Below, piece by piece: positions 20,261-29,484 of a stretch of DNA of 64,000 nt. The notes below the pieces were generated by a model, which worked only from the letters and a program-made list of their open reading frames with translations, was not told the DNA's origin and ran no database searches. This DNA is from an uncultured Desulfobacter sp. Lineage in GTDB: Bacteria > Desulfobacterota > Desulfobacteria > Desulfobacterales > Desulfobacteraceae. Within the stretch, counting starts at the first letter, position 1; each line of letters starts with the position of its first letter. The stretch lies in NCBI RefSeq assembly GCF_963666145.1, contig NZ_OY762614.1, positions 6,004,501-6,068,500 on the forward strand, in the 5' to 3' direction. Made by a program: the position numbers and the translations under genes.

Positions 20261-21121
20261 TTAAAGGCCGTGGCTACGGCAGTAGGCAGACGGGCCAGGT
20301 GGCGTCCAATCCTTCAGAGAACCTTTTTTCGGCTTGAAAATAGTCACCTTTAGGGGATAGCAGGCAGCCGAATCACTGGAGTGCTCAGCGCTACAGTCTC
20401 CACCGGGACAGGCAGACAAGGCGCCTAAAAGATCAATTTCCGCAAAAAACTCAAGGAAATCCCCTGGCCGCACAGGACTTGCTTTCATGAAATACTGGTG
20501 GGTATCCTTTGTGAATCCCGTGCACATGAAGACATTGAGCACATCATGGACATGGGGTTCGGCCCTGTCGATAGACAGCCCGGTCTCATCAGCTAAGGCC
20601 CGGATCAAATTGGAATGGCAGCAGGAATGGTAGTCTTCACCGCTGAGAAGACGTCCTGTGTATGGATCGCAGCGGGTACCAATGACATCATGAACAGAGC
20701 CTCCGAATTCATCAAATCCATACCAGTCGAGGGTGTCATGGGTGATGGTGGCCAAGGGCCTTAAATAAGGAAAACAGCTCCACATACGGTCTCCGACACC
20801 AAGGTGAGTACCGTGGAGGGCCCGGGTCTTGCCGCTGTAAAATCGTTCGGTCAGATTGTTTTTTGCCCAAAGATTTAGGTCTCCCACCTGGGGGCCTTCC
20901 ATGCTGGTAATCCTGAAAAAATGTCCAGCAGGCACTTTAAACGTATTCGCCTCTCTAGGTTGCACCAACACCTCTTCCACTTTTTCCATCGCCTTCCTGG
21001 CCTTTTTATAGAGATCCATATCTGGCCTTGGCAATGTATCCACGGGATAGCAGATCACAGGCGCAACAGCTTTGCGGATATCGGCATCAGCCGGTAGTGG
21101 GGTCTCAGGTGTTGGTTTCAT
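20261..21121 (-). CDS. DUF1989 (urea carboxylase-associated) family protein
   Basis: 286 residues. Diagnostic stretches are the PAGHFFRITSMEGPQVGDLN segment, GKTRALHGTHLGVGDRMWS, the block HDVIGTRCDPY, and CCHSNLIRAL with Cys/His residues that probably bind a metal. This is the DUF1989 fold found beside urea carboxylase and in guanidine or amine metabolism; the reaction is uncertain. Here there is no urea carboxylase neighbour. AAGGGAT lies upstream of the ATG. Confidence 0.85.
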   Translation of the reverse strand: MKPTPETPLPADADIRKAVAPVICYPVDTLPRPDMDLYKKARKAMEKVEEVLVQPREANTFKVPAGHFFRITSMEGPQVGDLNLWAKNNLTERFYSGKTRALHGTHLGVGDRMWSCFPYLRPLATITHDTLDWYGFDEFGGSVHDVIGTRCDPYTGRLLSGEDYHSCCHSNLIRALADETGLSIDRAEPHVHDVLNVFMCTGFTKDTHQYFMKASPVRPGDFLEFFAEIDLLGALSACPGGDCSAEHSSDSAACYPLKVTIFKPKKGSLKDWTPPGPSAYCRSHGL

Positions 21122-21447
21122 ACGGTTTATCCCTTCCGGTACCTGCCCGAATCTTAATTTATTTTAGATAAAAATTGACTATGATGGATTTCATAGCAAA
21201 CCTCAAGGGTAAAACCAAAACGAGCCTGACTATGTTAGAATGTGAAGATAGGCATACAATCGTGGTATAATTTCAAATCCTTGTTAAAGCTCAAATTGGC
21301 GTGGACTCTTCCACTTTGAAACCCCACATTCAAAAAACGAATCCCCTGTGGACCATCTGTCACTCCGGGTTTTTCACAGCACGCTCAAGGCATTTTTTAA
21401 TCAAATTTATCGACTCGGTCCTGCACTGATCACTGCGCTATGGTTTG
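21122..21447. other. no complete gene seen
   Basis: Minus-strand sequence near 21360-21430 reads briefly like the end of a protein (TESINLIKKCLERAVKNPE then stop), but no start or upstream frame exists. Possibly debris next to the decayed recombinase at 21448. Confidence 0.35.
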
Positions 21448-21588
21448 TCAGTTGAAAAATGCCATCTTGTCTCTCGGGTGGCCGGAAAGAAGCTGGATGA
21501 TCGCTTTAATATCTTTTTCTCTTCTGATCGGCTCCACCTCAATTCTGGAACCTTTTTTCGGATGATTGAAATTTTGACCTTTTTCCAT
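21448..21588 (-). pseudogene. remnant of a small tyrosine recombinase
   Basis: 47 codons reading MEKGQNFNHPKKGSRIEVE and IRREKDIKAI before a stop. The start NHPKKGSxIxVEPIRRxKDIK is shared with the recombinase at 53621-54133. All catalytic parts are missing. A strong GGGGGA ribosome site precedes the ATG. Two palindromes lie upstream, as at the other locus. Confidence 0.6.
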
Positions 21589-21608
21589 AACATCCCCCTA
21601 CCCTCTTA

Positions 21609-21653
21609 TAAATCTTAAGTTAGTTGCATTATATGCATATAACTTAAGATTTA
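21609..21653. repeat. palindrome 1 upstream of recombinase remnant
   Basis: Perfect 14-bp arms (TAAATCTTAAGTTA) around a 17-bp spacer, beginning 20 bp upstream of the remnant start codon. It corresponds in position to 54148-54182 at the second recombinase. Confidence 0.65.
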
Positions 21654-21729
21654 AAAATGAAAGAAGGCGGATTTTTTTAACAAAAATAGCGAATGCCCCT
21701 ATGTAGAAAGGGTTTTCACTGTTTTATCG

Positions 21730-21759
21730 AATCTTAACTTTGACCTAAAAGTTAAGATT
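21730..21759. repeat. palindrome 2, recombinase core-site-like
   Basis: Perfect 11-bp arms (AATCTTAACTT) around an 8-bp spacer. Arm and spacer lengths fit a tyrosine-recombinase core site. It lies 76 bp beyond palindrome 1 and about 100 bp before the antitoxin gene, so an operator role for ParD is an alternative. Confidence 0.55.
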
Positions 21760-21858
21760 GGGATAGAGGTGAAGTTGATTAAAGGAAATAAAAACTGTAT
21801 CTCCTATGAAAGAAAGTGTATTATATATTGGTACAGAAAATTTTTTGGAGGTCATGCA

Positions 21859-22095
21859 ATGCGAAGAAATACCAGTGTCACTTTAGGCGATCATTTTTTA
21901 GATTTTATCAAATCGAAAATTTCACAAGGCCGATTTGACAACACAAGCGAAGCGGTTCGTGCGGGCTTGCGGCTTCTTGAAGTTGAAGAAACCAAGCTGG
22001 AAGCGTTACGCGCAAGACTGGCTGAAGGTGAAGCGCAGCTTGACAAAGGACAAGGTGTTGACGGCCAATCCTTCATGGATGAATTGATCGGCTGA
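21859..22095 (+). CDS. ParD-like antitoxin
   Basis: 78 residues, MRRNTSVTLGDHFLDFIKSK, then DNTSEAVRAGLRLLEVEE. The N-terminal half is a ribbon-helix-helix DNA-binding fold of the ParD/CC2985 type, and the C-terminal tail, rich in charged residues, wraps the toxin. The ATG at 21859 is chosen because GGAGG ends 8 bp upstream. It is followed after one base by the toxin gene, and the pair is expected to repress its own promoter; two palindromes upstream could be operators. Confidence 0.85.
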   Translation: MRRNTSVTLGDHFLDFIKSKISQGRFDNTSEAVRAGLRLLEVEETKLEALRARLAEGEAQLDKGQGVDGQSFMDELIG

Positions 22096-22096
22096 T

Positions 22097-22393
22097 ATGA
22101 TCCAATATATTCTTTCTCCCAATGCGCAAAAGAGTTTGCGTGACATCAAAGCCTATTCACTTGAAGAATTTGGTAAAGAACAGACCATTATTTACTTAAA
22201 GCTTATTGAAAAAAAGCTGCAAATGATAGCAGAACGCCCCGATATAGGTCGGAAACGTGAAGAAATTAAAAAAGGCTATTTAAGTTTTTTAGCGGGATCA
22301 CATGTTATTTTTTACCGCAAAGCTAAAAATCACGTCGATATTATAGACATACTTCATCAAAGCATGGAGCCTTACCGACATTTGAAGGCGTAA
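22097..22393 (+). CDS. ParE/RelE-superfamily toxin
   Basis: 98 residues, with the typical ParE layout: MIQYILSPNAQKSLRDIKAY at the start, an Ala/Leu-rich helical pair (IEKKLQMIAERPDIGRKREEI) and the closing strand VDIIDILHQSMEPYRHL. ParE toxins poison DNA gyrase, while close RelE relatives cleave mRNA; the layout favours ParE. The gene starts one base after the antitoxin stop, so the two are translationally coupled. No damage seen, so the pair is probably functional. Confidence 0.85.
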   Translation: MIQYILSPNAQKSLRDIKAYSLEEFGKEQTIIYLKLIEKKLQMIAERPDIGRKREEIKKGYLSFLAGSHVIFYRKAKNHVDIIDILHQSMEPYRHLKA

Positions 22394-22777
22394 AAACCAA
22401 GCCTTGCTTTTGTTACATCAGTAAACCGTTTATGGATTTTGCAGCCACCTGTGTCAGGTTTTTTATATCCCGAAGAGTCGGCTATATTCACGGCTGAACT
22501 GAAAAGGACTTTCATACCCGACAGCTCAATTTGTCAGGCTTGATCCACGACATATCAACTGCTACGGGAGATGCCGGTTACCCGGCATTCCTAACGTGAC
22601 ACGATTTTCTAATTGTATCTTCTTTAAAACCAATGTAAATTGGCATTATGCTACGATCTCCGAAAATAGAATTTCCCACGTGCTCACCTACCTGGCACCT
22701 AAAGAATGACCAAGAAATGTGCGCGTACTGATCAATCGCATCCGTCGATTGATCCTCTTTTCCCCCGACAATAATCC
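22394..22777. other. no gene seen
   Basis: Contains an ATGCCGG/CCGGCAT hairpin near 22571-22590 without a T tract. No coding frame of interest. No clear ribosome site was found for the topoisomerase gene that follows. Confidence 0.4.
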
Positions 22778-24892
22778 ATGACCCAAGCCAACAAATCTCT
22801 CATCCTGGCAGAAAAACCCTCTGTTGCCCGAGAAATCGCCAAGGTCCTCGGCGTACGGGGAAATGCGGGCCGCGGGGCCATAGAAGGACCGAACCATATA
22901 ATCACCTGGGCCGTGGGACATTTGGTAAATATTGCCGAACCCTGCGATCAAAATCCCACCTGGGGTAAAAGCTGGACCATGAACCAACTGCCGATGATCC
23001 CCGGCAGGTTCACCCTGACCGTACTGGAACAGACCCGGGAGCAATTTGCCATTGTCAGTGCTCTTATGGACAGGGACGACGTCACGGAAATAATCAACGC
23101 CACTGATGCCGGACGTGAGGGAGAACTAATTTTTAGGCGCATCTATCTTATGGCCGGATGTATCAAACCCCTTAAGAGACTCTGGGCAAATGATATGACC
23201 GAAGCCGGTCTCAAAAAGGCTCTGGCATCTCTTGTTCCCGGCGAAGAAAAACGCAATCTCGGACTGGCTTCCTTTGCTCGGGCCGAGGCTGATTGGCTGG
23301 TGGGTATGAACTTTTCAAGGCTATTCACTGTCAAAACGGGAGGGCTGATCACGGTGGGCAGAGTACAGAGCCCGGTCTTGAAGCTGCTTGTAGACCGCTG
23401 GACAGCCATCGAACATTTCACCCCCCAGGACTACTGGACCATAGAAGGCACCTTTACTCACGAGGTCGACGAATTCAAAGGCTCCTGGTTCGCTCCGCCA
23501 AAATGCAAAGAAAACAAGGTATGGGAAGCCCCTTTGGCGGAGGAAGTAGCCGTCCGCTGTACGGACAAAAACGGGATTGTGGATTCCGTAACCAGTACCA
23601 AGGGACGTCAGCGGCCGCCCCTACCCTTTGATCTGACCACCCTGCAACGCGAGGCCAATATACGCTTCGGCCTTTCCGCCAAACAAACCCTTCAGATTGC
23701 GCAGGAACTTTACGAAAACCAAAAGGCCATTACCTACCCCAGGACCGATTCCAAATATCTGACAACCGAAGTATATAAGGAAATCCTTAACCACCTGCGG
23801 GCCGTGTATCTCCATTTTCCGGACATCACCGTACAGGCCTCCGAACACATCAAGACCGCTAAAAAGAACTTTCCCTGCGTGAACGACAAAAAGGTTTCGG
23901 ATCATCACGCCATTATCCCCACGAGCAAACGTGTCGCCAAAGAACAACTCAGCCGCAACCAATGGTTGATATATGAAATGGTCTGCCGTCGCACCGTCGC
24001 CGCATTTTTACAAGACTGCACATTTCTGACGTCGACCATCTGGGTCCTGGTTGACACAGACCCATTCAAGTCCACGGGAAAAATTTTCAAAGACAGGGGC
24101 TGGCTCGTTGCCGAACCCTGGCGAACGGCGAAGGACAATCCTTTGCCGGACATAAAAAAAAATGCTCAGGTACTAGCTAAGAAAGTCCTGGCCGCCAAGC
24201 ACACCACCAAACCCCCGTCCCACTTTACCGACGCATCATTGCTCGGGGCCATGGAAACCGCCGGAAAACTGGTCGAAAACGAAGCGTTGCAAGAAGCCCT
24301 CAAAGAACACGGGATAGGAACTCCCGCCACCCGGGCACAGATCATTGAGGCCCTGATCGCCCGAAACTATGTGGCCAAACAAGGCAAAAAACTCATAGCC
24401 ACAGAAACGGGCCGCCATGTGGTGGAGGTAGTGGAAGCCTCCTTTCCCGATCTGGTTTCACCCGAACTTACGGGCGCATGGGAACAACGCCTCAACGAAA
24501 TGGCGCAAGGCAAAACCAGCTACCCGGAATTCATGGGCCAGATAAAAAAAATGGTCCAGCAGGGTGTGGAAAACCTGCGGTCCAAGAAATTTGCCCAAAC
24601 CCCGGCAACGCTGCCACCGGGCAAGACATCCCTTGGAAAATGCCCCAAATGCGGGGGCGATGTGGTTGAAAATCCCAAGGCCTACGGCTGCGTTAATTGG
24701 CGCGAAGCCAACGGCGGGTGCAAATTTACCATTTGGAAAACCATGTTCGGCGGCAAAATAACCAAAACCCAGGTCAAACAACTTTTAACCAAAGGGGAGA
24801 CTGCCAAAAAGCTGAAGCTGGCCACCAAAGATGGTAAAACATACGAAGCCCGCCTTGGTTTGCATGCGCATGCGGGAGTGGTGAAAATTTAA
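22778..24892 (+). CDS. topB: DNA topoisomerase III
   Basis: 704-residue type IA topoisomerase that passes single strands through a transient break to unlink DNA. The TOPRIM domain occupies residues 1-150, with AEKPS (Glu12) and DAGREGE (Asp110 to Glu116) as metal-binding residues. RADWLVGMN-like and RVQSPVLKLL elements follow, and the catalytic Tyr is at about 320 in AITYPRTDSKYL. The C-terminus has a Cys4-type zinc ribbon (KCPKCGG...YGCVN...GGCKF). Plasmid- and ICE-borne copies of topB are common, so in this accessory setting it may belong to an old mobile element. Length and motifs appear intact. Confidence 0.93.
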   Translation: MTQANKSLILAEKPSVAREIAKVLGVRGNAGRGAIEGPNHIITWAVGHLVNIAEPCDQNPTWGKSWTMNQLPMIPGRFTLTVLEQTREQFAIVSALMDRDDVTEIINATDAGREGELIFRRIYLMAGCIKPLKRLWANDMTEAGLKKALASLVPGEEKRNLGLASFARAEADWLVGMNFSRLFTVKTGGLITVGRVQSPVLKLLVDRWTAIEHFTPQDYWTIEGTFTHEVDEFKGSWFAPPKCKENKVWEAPLAEEVAVRCTDKNGIVDSVTSTKGRQRPPLPFDLTTLQREANIRFGLSAKQTLQIAQELYENQKAITYPRTDSKYLTTEVYKEILNHLRAVYLHFPDITVQASEHIKTAKKNFPCVNDKKVSDHHAIIPTSKRVAKEQLSRNQWLIYEMVCRRTVAAFLQDCTFLTSTIWVLVDTDPFKSTGKIFKDRGWLVAEPWRTAKDNPLPDIKKNAQVLAKKVLAAKHTTKPPSHFTDASLLGAMETAGKLVENEALQEALKEHGIGTPATRAQIIEALIARNYVAKQGKKLIATETGRHVVEVVEASFPDLVSPELTGAWEQRLNEMAQGKTSYPEFMGQIKKMVQQGVENLRSKKFAQTPATLPPGKTSLGKCPKCGGDVVENPKAYGCVNWREANGGCKFTIWKTMFGGKITKTQVKQLLTKGETAKKLKLATKDGKTYEARLGLHAHAGVVKI

Positions 24893-25010
24893 GGGATGCA
24901 GATGCCATCCCCACAGGACGAGCTTCAATAAAAAGTTGCATTATCTATCTTGGAAAAGTCAGCGACACTGAGGCCATGTATTGGATTGAGAATATTTACC
25001 GGTAAAAGTT

Positions 25011-25036
25011 AGGGGATTGGGATTATCCAATCCCCT
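25011..25036 (+). terminator. terminator-like hairpin after topB
   Basis: GGGGATTGG (25012-25020) pairs with CCAATCCCC (25027-25035) around a 6-base loop, followed by TTTG. The short T run makes it a weak rho-independent terminator. Confidence 0.5.
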
Positions 25037-25153
25037 TTGAAATCAAAAAATATGATCTTTTGCCAATGCCTGTTTCAGGGGACAATCCTCTTTTTGGTCC
25101 TGGCCATGACGATATGTTTCCATGACCTGGTCAAGTAAAAATGGACACTTTTG

Positions 25154-26024
25154 TTAAGCGGCTTTTTCTAAAAACCACAGTTTTTCAAATTCTTTTGGAC
25201 TGATATACCCCAAATAGGAATGACGTCTGTTGCAATTGTAAAACATTTCGATGTAATCAATGATGTCTCTCCGGGCTTCTTCTCGGGTCATGTAGTTTGT
25301 AAAAAAGACCCTCTCAGTCTTCAAACTACCGAAAAAGCTCTCTGCCACGGCATTGTCCCAGCAATTCCCTTTCCGGCTCATGCTGCTAACCATCCCAAGG
25401 GTATTCAACATTTTCTGGAAGTTTTTACTGCAATACTGACTTCCCCTGTCTGAATGAAATAGCAGGCCAGGGGCAGGCATTCGACGCCTGATTGCCATGT
25501 GCAGGGCATCCATGATCAACTTTGTGGTCATTCGATTACTCAGGGACCAGCCGACAACCCGGCGTGAAAAAAGGTCTATAACGACGGCCAAATACAACCA
25601 CCCTTCGTGGGTCCAAATGTATGTAATGTCAGAGACATAAACCTTGTCCGCTTCGACAACTTCAAACTGTCTGTCCAGTAAATTCGGTGCAACTGGCAAA
25701 TTGTGTTTGCTGTCTGTCGTCGCTTTAAATTTCTTTTTCTGCTTGGCGGCAACACCGGCCATTTTCATCAATGACCCAGCTTTGTACCGCCCGCAAGGAC
25801 TGCCGGATGCTTTTATCTCTTCTGCAATCCGGCGGGCGCCATAGGTACCCCTTGATGCTTGATGAGCCGCTTTAACAATAGGAATTAGTCTCTCTACTTC
25901 CCTCTGCCTCAATGATTTTTTACATTTACGCCAGGCATAATATCCACTCCGGGATATGAGCATGACAATACATATCAGAGCTACTGGGTAAGCCTTCCTC
26001 TCAGCATCAACGAATTGATACTTC
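25154..26024 (-). pseudogene. IS3 OrfB transposase, separated from its start
   Basis: The catalytic integrase-like part of an IS3 transposase. KYQFVDAERKAYPV is the native beginning; codons upstream of it now come from the inserted IS. An HTH_21-type region (GTYGARRIAEEIKASG) is followed by the DDE core: VYVSDITYIWTHEGWLYLAVVID, FHSDRGSQYCS, and WDNAVAESFFGSLKTERV. The C-terminus is complete. Normally it is made as an OrfAB fusion by -1 frameshifting; the inserted IS prevents this. Confidence 0.9.
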
Positions 26025-27400
26025 CTAATTATAACGGATTTGGGGGATAGAGCCGGAGAGCGATGAAATAGACTGAAAAAAATCATTTCCTGAGTTATGG
26101 TTGAAGCGCCAACAGCAACGATAACAAATAAGGAAAATGATGAGTTCCTCTTCTACCACCGCTCCCCGACTGAATCGAACTATTTGTATGAATGTTTGTC
26201 AAGCACAATATTACATCATAATCCAGCAGGCAGCCCAATTTCGGATGGTATTAGACATGGTAATCATGAAATATCCCGAGCTTTTCCCCGTTGAAATCAC
26301 TAACGGATACAAAATGAAGGAGATCCGATTCTCCAAAAAACTGAAATTGAAAATCAGGAGAATTGTAATAGCAGGTGTCAGTTATACCATACGACCTTCG
26401 TTTGCCATGCCCTATATGAGTGGTCTTGTAAAAGATGTTGAGAAACCGTTATTTTTGCGGAAGTTTGCAGTCCCGTTTTGGGCTTTGAGTTACTGCTTCG
26501 GTAAAAATTCCATGTATTGGTATCGCCTTGAAGCATCCCTTGGCCGACATAGTCTTGTGGGAACCACGATTAAATCCCCAGATACATTACCCCAACATGT
26601 TTCTGCTGATGAAAAGCATACTCGTCTTTTGGGAGAAAAGACCTATATTGCAACGACGGCTGGGAAAAACTGTATTTTAGGAGCCAGTGTTTCCGAAACG
26701 GCCTCCGGCAAAGACCTCCAAAAAGCTTACGGGGTATTTAAAGAGGAGGCTGAATGTATTAATCCGGGATATCAGCCAGAAACTGTCAATACCGACGGAT
26801 GGCGGTCAACGCAGAAAGCCTGGAGAAAATTGTTCCCCAAGATAACTGTGTTATCCTGCTTCTTACACATATATATTGGCATACGTGATCGCTCACGCAA
26901 AAAATATAAGGAGCATTTCCTGGATATGGCGACCAGGTTATGGGACTGCTTTCGGGCAGAGTCTAAGGGGGCATTCTCACAGAGAGTTCGGAGGCTTTCC
27001 GAACATTGTCAAAATACGCAGAACGAAATCCCAGACGTAATTTCAGCCAAGATCAAGAAGCTCAAGGATAATCTTCCACAGTTTTCCGAAGCTTATGATT
27101 TTCCTGGTGCACATAGAACAAGCAACATGGTTGACCGGCTGATGCAACGGATGGACCGTCATTTATTCAGCACCAAGTATTTTCATGGCACTATGAAATC
27201 GGCCAATCTCAGTATACGTGCCTGGGCTCTTATCCAAAATTTTGCTCCACTCAATCCGTGGACGGTAAAGCAAAAGGGCCATGTGAGTTCTTTTGAAAGA
27301 GTGAACGGATTCCAATACCACGAGAATTGGCTTCAGAACCTTTTGATTTCAGCTTCATTGGGAGGCTTACGGACGGGTCCCCCAAATCCGTTATAACCAG
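26025..27400 (+). mobile_element. 1376-bp insertion sequence of unassigned family
   Basis: Inserted in the IS3 element with an 8-bp target duplication GATACTTC (26017-26024 and 27401-27408). The terminal inverted repeats are about 23 bp with two mismatches, sharing TTATAACGGATTTGGGGGA. Deleting it restores the IS3 orfA/orfB junction. It carries one transposase gene. I cannot place the family with confidence. Confidence 0.9.
26137..27396 (+). CDS. DDE-type transposase, family unassigned
   Basis: 419 residues, start ATG at 26137 with AGGAAA just upstream. The N-terminal basic region is followed by SADEKHTRLLGEKTYI and TVNTDGWRSTQKAW, each offering a catalytic Asp; the Glu is not certain. The frame ends four bases before the element end. 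The same orientation and spacing as a single-gene IS, with no accessory gene. Appears intact and possibly active, given the perfect target duplication. Confidence 0.8.
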   Translation: MMSSSSTTAPRLNRTICMNVCQAQYYIIIQQAAQFRMVLDMVIMKYPELFPVEITNGYKMKEIRFSKKLKLKIRRIVIAGVSYTIRPSFAMPYMSGLVKDVEKPLFLRKFAVPFWALSYCFGKNSMYWYRLEASLGRHSLVGTTIKSPDTLPQHVSADEKHTRLLGEKTYIATTAGKNCILGASVSETASGKDLQKAYGVFKEEAECINPGYQPETVNTDGWRSTQKAWRKLFPKITVLSCFLHIYIGIRDRSRKKYKEHFLDMATRLWDCFRAESKGAFSQRVRRLSEHCQNTQNEIPDVISAKIKKLKDNLPQFSEAYDFPGAHRTSNMVDRLMQRMDRHLFSTKYFHGTMKSANLSIRAWALIQNFAPLNPWTVKQKGHVSSFERVNGFQYHENWLQNLLISASLGGLRTGPPNPL

Positions 27401-27406
27401 GATACT

Positions 27407-27700
27407 TCAGCTCATTTCTTTCGCGAAGAAGGCTGCTGCCTTTTTTAAGATTTCACGTTCCATCTTCAAACGGTTGTTTTCTTTTCGAAGACGGCTCAAC
27501 TCTGCCTTCATTGCCACACTTCCTTGTAAACCAGTGGCACTCTCTCCACTACCTTCAATCTCACGTTTCCAGCGACCCAGCATGGTTGGATTGACTCCGA
27601 GATTTCGGGCTGCCTCGGTAATCTGATATCCCTGTTTGGTTATCAGTTTAACTGCTTCTTCTTTGAATTCAGGTGCATACTTCTTTCTGTCTTTCTTCAT
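27407..27700 (-). CDS. IS3 OrfA (HTH protein)
   Basis: 97 residues: MKKDRKKYAPEFKEEAVKLI, a helix-turn-helix (TEAARNLGVNPTMLGRWKREI) and a leucine-zipper-like end (LSRLRKENNRLKMEREILKK). It recognises the IS ends in IS3 elements. A CGGAGG ribosome site precedes it. Its stop codon overlaps the duplicated target of the inner IS, so the gene itself is complete. Confidence 0.9.
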   Translation of the reverse strand: MKKDRKKYAPEFKEEAVKLITKQGYQITEAARNLGVNPTMLGRWKREIEGSGESATGLQGSVAMKAELSRLRKENNRLKMEREILKKAAAFFAKEMS

Positions 27701-27747
27701 TTGACACCTCCGTGTGGATTATTAACCCACTCTTAGAGAAGTGTCCA

Positions 27748-28131
27748 CAATTACCCTACCACCTCACTGAAAAGTGGCTCACAAAAGCTGGATTGGGTCT
27801 TGCAGGGCTTTTTGTCGATGTCCCTGCTTCGGTCAGTATTCCGTTGAAGGCAGATCTGAGCATCAGTATGAGGAGGTCTGCTCGCGGAAAGTATGCAGAA
27901 ATACTGTTTGAAGAAATCCGCTCATTCGAGGTGATCAAAGGATTCGGGTTGTACAGTCTTGTAAAGATCGTTCTGAAACACCCTCCAACTGGACTTTTTG
28001 GGGCCGATCCACACCCGATTTTTGGGGCGACATGCGTTCCCGAACGTCAGGGTTGGTTGGAAAAGTGGATATATACGGGAAATCTATCCGAAGAGCTGGT
28101 CCGTGTTGCGAATAGACTGTTGGGAACTTAA
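27748..28131 (+). pseudogene. C-terminal fragment of an unknown protein
   Basis: From the IS3 edge a frame of 127 codons reads protein-like (EKWLTKAGLGLAGLFVDVPA ... GKYAEILFEEIRSFEVIKGF ... GATCVPERQGWLEKW) to a normal stop. The 5' part is missing, apparently removed at or with the IS3 insertion. Not recognised. Confidence 0.5.
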
Positions 28132-29018
28132 AAGATAAAGGCGCTTGGGCCATGATCTCTCTTTATTATTGGCTCTGTTCCCTTGAATGGGTCTGCTCCA
28201 GTGTTGAAACTTGCAGGATAAAGCATGCAAGCTTGTTATTAACCGACTTATTTTATAGGGTAAATTTGCCATTTAAGGGCCTTTTGTTGCTTCAGTAGCG
28301 GTAAGTATAAAAACCACATTGAAACGCCATAAATCGCACAAATAAACGCATTATTAAAGCATGAGATATTGAAATAGTAATAAACATTTCTAAATGTTTA
28401 TGAATTTTATTCATTTCGTATTTTTTTATCTTTCATCGATGAAACGCTTGGTCATGTTCAAATCAGGTCCGATCAAACAGGCTTTTTCCGGCGATAATTT
28501 TAATAGCGGTGTTTCATTGATGAATTATCTTACAGAAATTTTTGGTGTAGACCCCGTGGTTAAAAAAATACGTTATGGGCTTGATAAGAACTATTGAAGA
28601 GGTACCTCATTAGTTTGCTGCACTTAAATACCACCAGTCCTCCCAGGGGCAGTGCTGAAGCAGTCCCTGCACAAACCATTAATTTGCCCAGATGCCATCC
28701 GGGTTTTGGGTGTTTAGTCGACTAAACACTGGAAAAATTTCATGTCATTCCCAGCCGTTGAACTTAGTGTGAAGAGATAAATCAATCATTCGCTTACAGT
28801 GCTCCAGGGTAAGCGCTGGTCATGGCCGACACAATCATCTATATATTATTACTTTTTTACCCAATAATTAGATAATTAATTATCGAATTCCATCCTCCCT
28901 CTCACCCGCAAAAAACCATAACATACTGTATATAAATATGTTTCAATAATGGCATTTGTATTGCAAGTAGAACTGTTTTAAGAATAAAAAATTTGAAATT
29001 TAAGCCAGGAGGTTAAAA
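28132..29018. other. gene-poor AT-rich region
   Basis: Holds a 67-codon plus-strand frame (28394-28597) without ribosome site, whose product (SGPIKQAFSGDNFNSGVSLM) I do not recognise, and several palindromes. A TTTCATCGATGAAACG sequence near 28433 recurs at about 29643. Confidence 0.4.
28710..28729. repeat. perfect 20-bp palindrome
   Basis: A spacer-less palindrome centred on GTCGAC, 290 bp upstream of the small membrane protein gene. Could be an operator for a dimeric regulator; no partner gene is identified. Confidence 0.45.
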
Positions 29019-29186
29019 ATGGAAACTGTTCTTTTTTTTACTATTGTAACTGCCTGTATCCTTACATCCTCGTTCGCATTTGGAGATATCATTTCTTATA
29101 CCGGGACAAGTTTTAATTTTGCTTCTATGATAGGTTTAGGGTTTTGTCTTCTGGGACTTGCAAAATTCGGCAGAATAATTACCTAA
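29019..29186 (+). CDS. 55-residue membrane protein
   Basis: METVLFFTIVTACILTSSF is a signal-like hydrophobic start, and a second hydrophobic stretch (FASMIGLGFCLLGLAKF) is followed by Arg at the end. AGGAGG sits 8 bp before the ATG, the best ribosome site in this part of the window, so the small gene is likely real. The end resembles the short anchor of PEP-CTERM-like sorting tails but lacks the PEP motif. Function unknown. Confidence 0.55.
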   Translation: METVLFFTIVTACILTSSFAFGDIISYTGTSFNFASMIGLGFCLLGLAKFGRIIT

Positions 29187-29259
29187 AGTCGATGCAATCA
29201 GTTGAGTTGTACTTGTTGGAAGCGGGGTGTTTCATATAAAAAAGGAAAACGCGGACAAA

Positions 29260-29484
29260 ATGGATACAAAAAGAATTCGAATTAAACCCGGAGAAAAATA
29301 TAAAATATCTTTTGAAAAAGATAACCCAAACAACGAGACTATTCATATTCGTTTAATTATTGATGAGGACCAGGTGGTTTATAGGAAAATAGGCAGAGAG
29401 GAACAAAGCTCATCATATCATATTGGAAGCGTGTATTATTTTGAGTCGCTACAGGCTGGCGGCATGATTCAAAAAGCGGGATAA
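29260..29484 (+). CDS. unknown 74-residue protein
   Basis: MDTKRIRIKPGEKYKISFEK, mostly beta-strand pattern with alternating charged and hydrophobic residues (ETIHIRLIIDEDQVVYRKI). The ATG at 29260 is preferred to a GTG at 29227 because of protein-like composition from there; the ribosome site is poor. Not recognised. Confidence 0.45.
   Translation: MDTKRIRIKPGEKYKISFEKDNPNNETIHIRLIIDEDQVVYRKIGREEQSSSYHIGSVYYFESLQAGGMIQKAG

Larger units (their letters stand above)
25142..27747 (-). mobile_element. IS3-family element, interrupted by another IS
   Basis: The ends are TGGACACTT (25142-25150) and its complement (27739-27747), the usual IS3 tips. OrfA and OrfB are on the minus strand. The element is cut at the orfA/orfB junction by a 1376-bp IS (26025-27400). 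Without it the length is 1222 bp, normal for IS3. No convincing target duplication is seen at the outer ends, so the flanks may have been rearranged. Confidence 0.85.
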
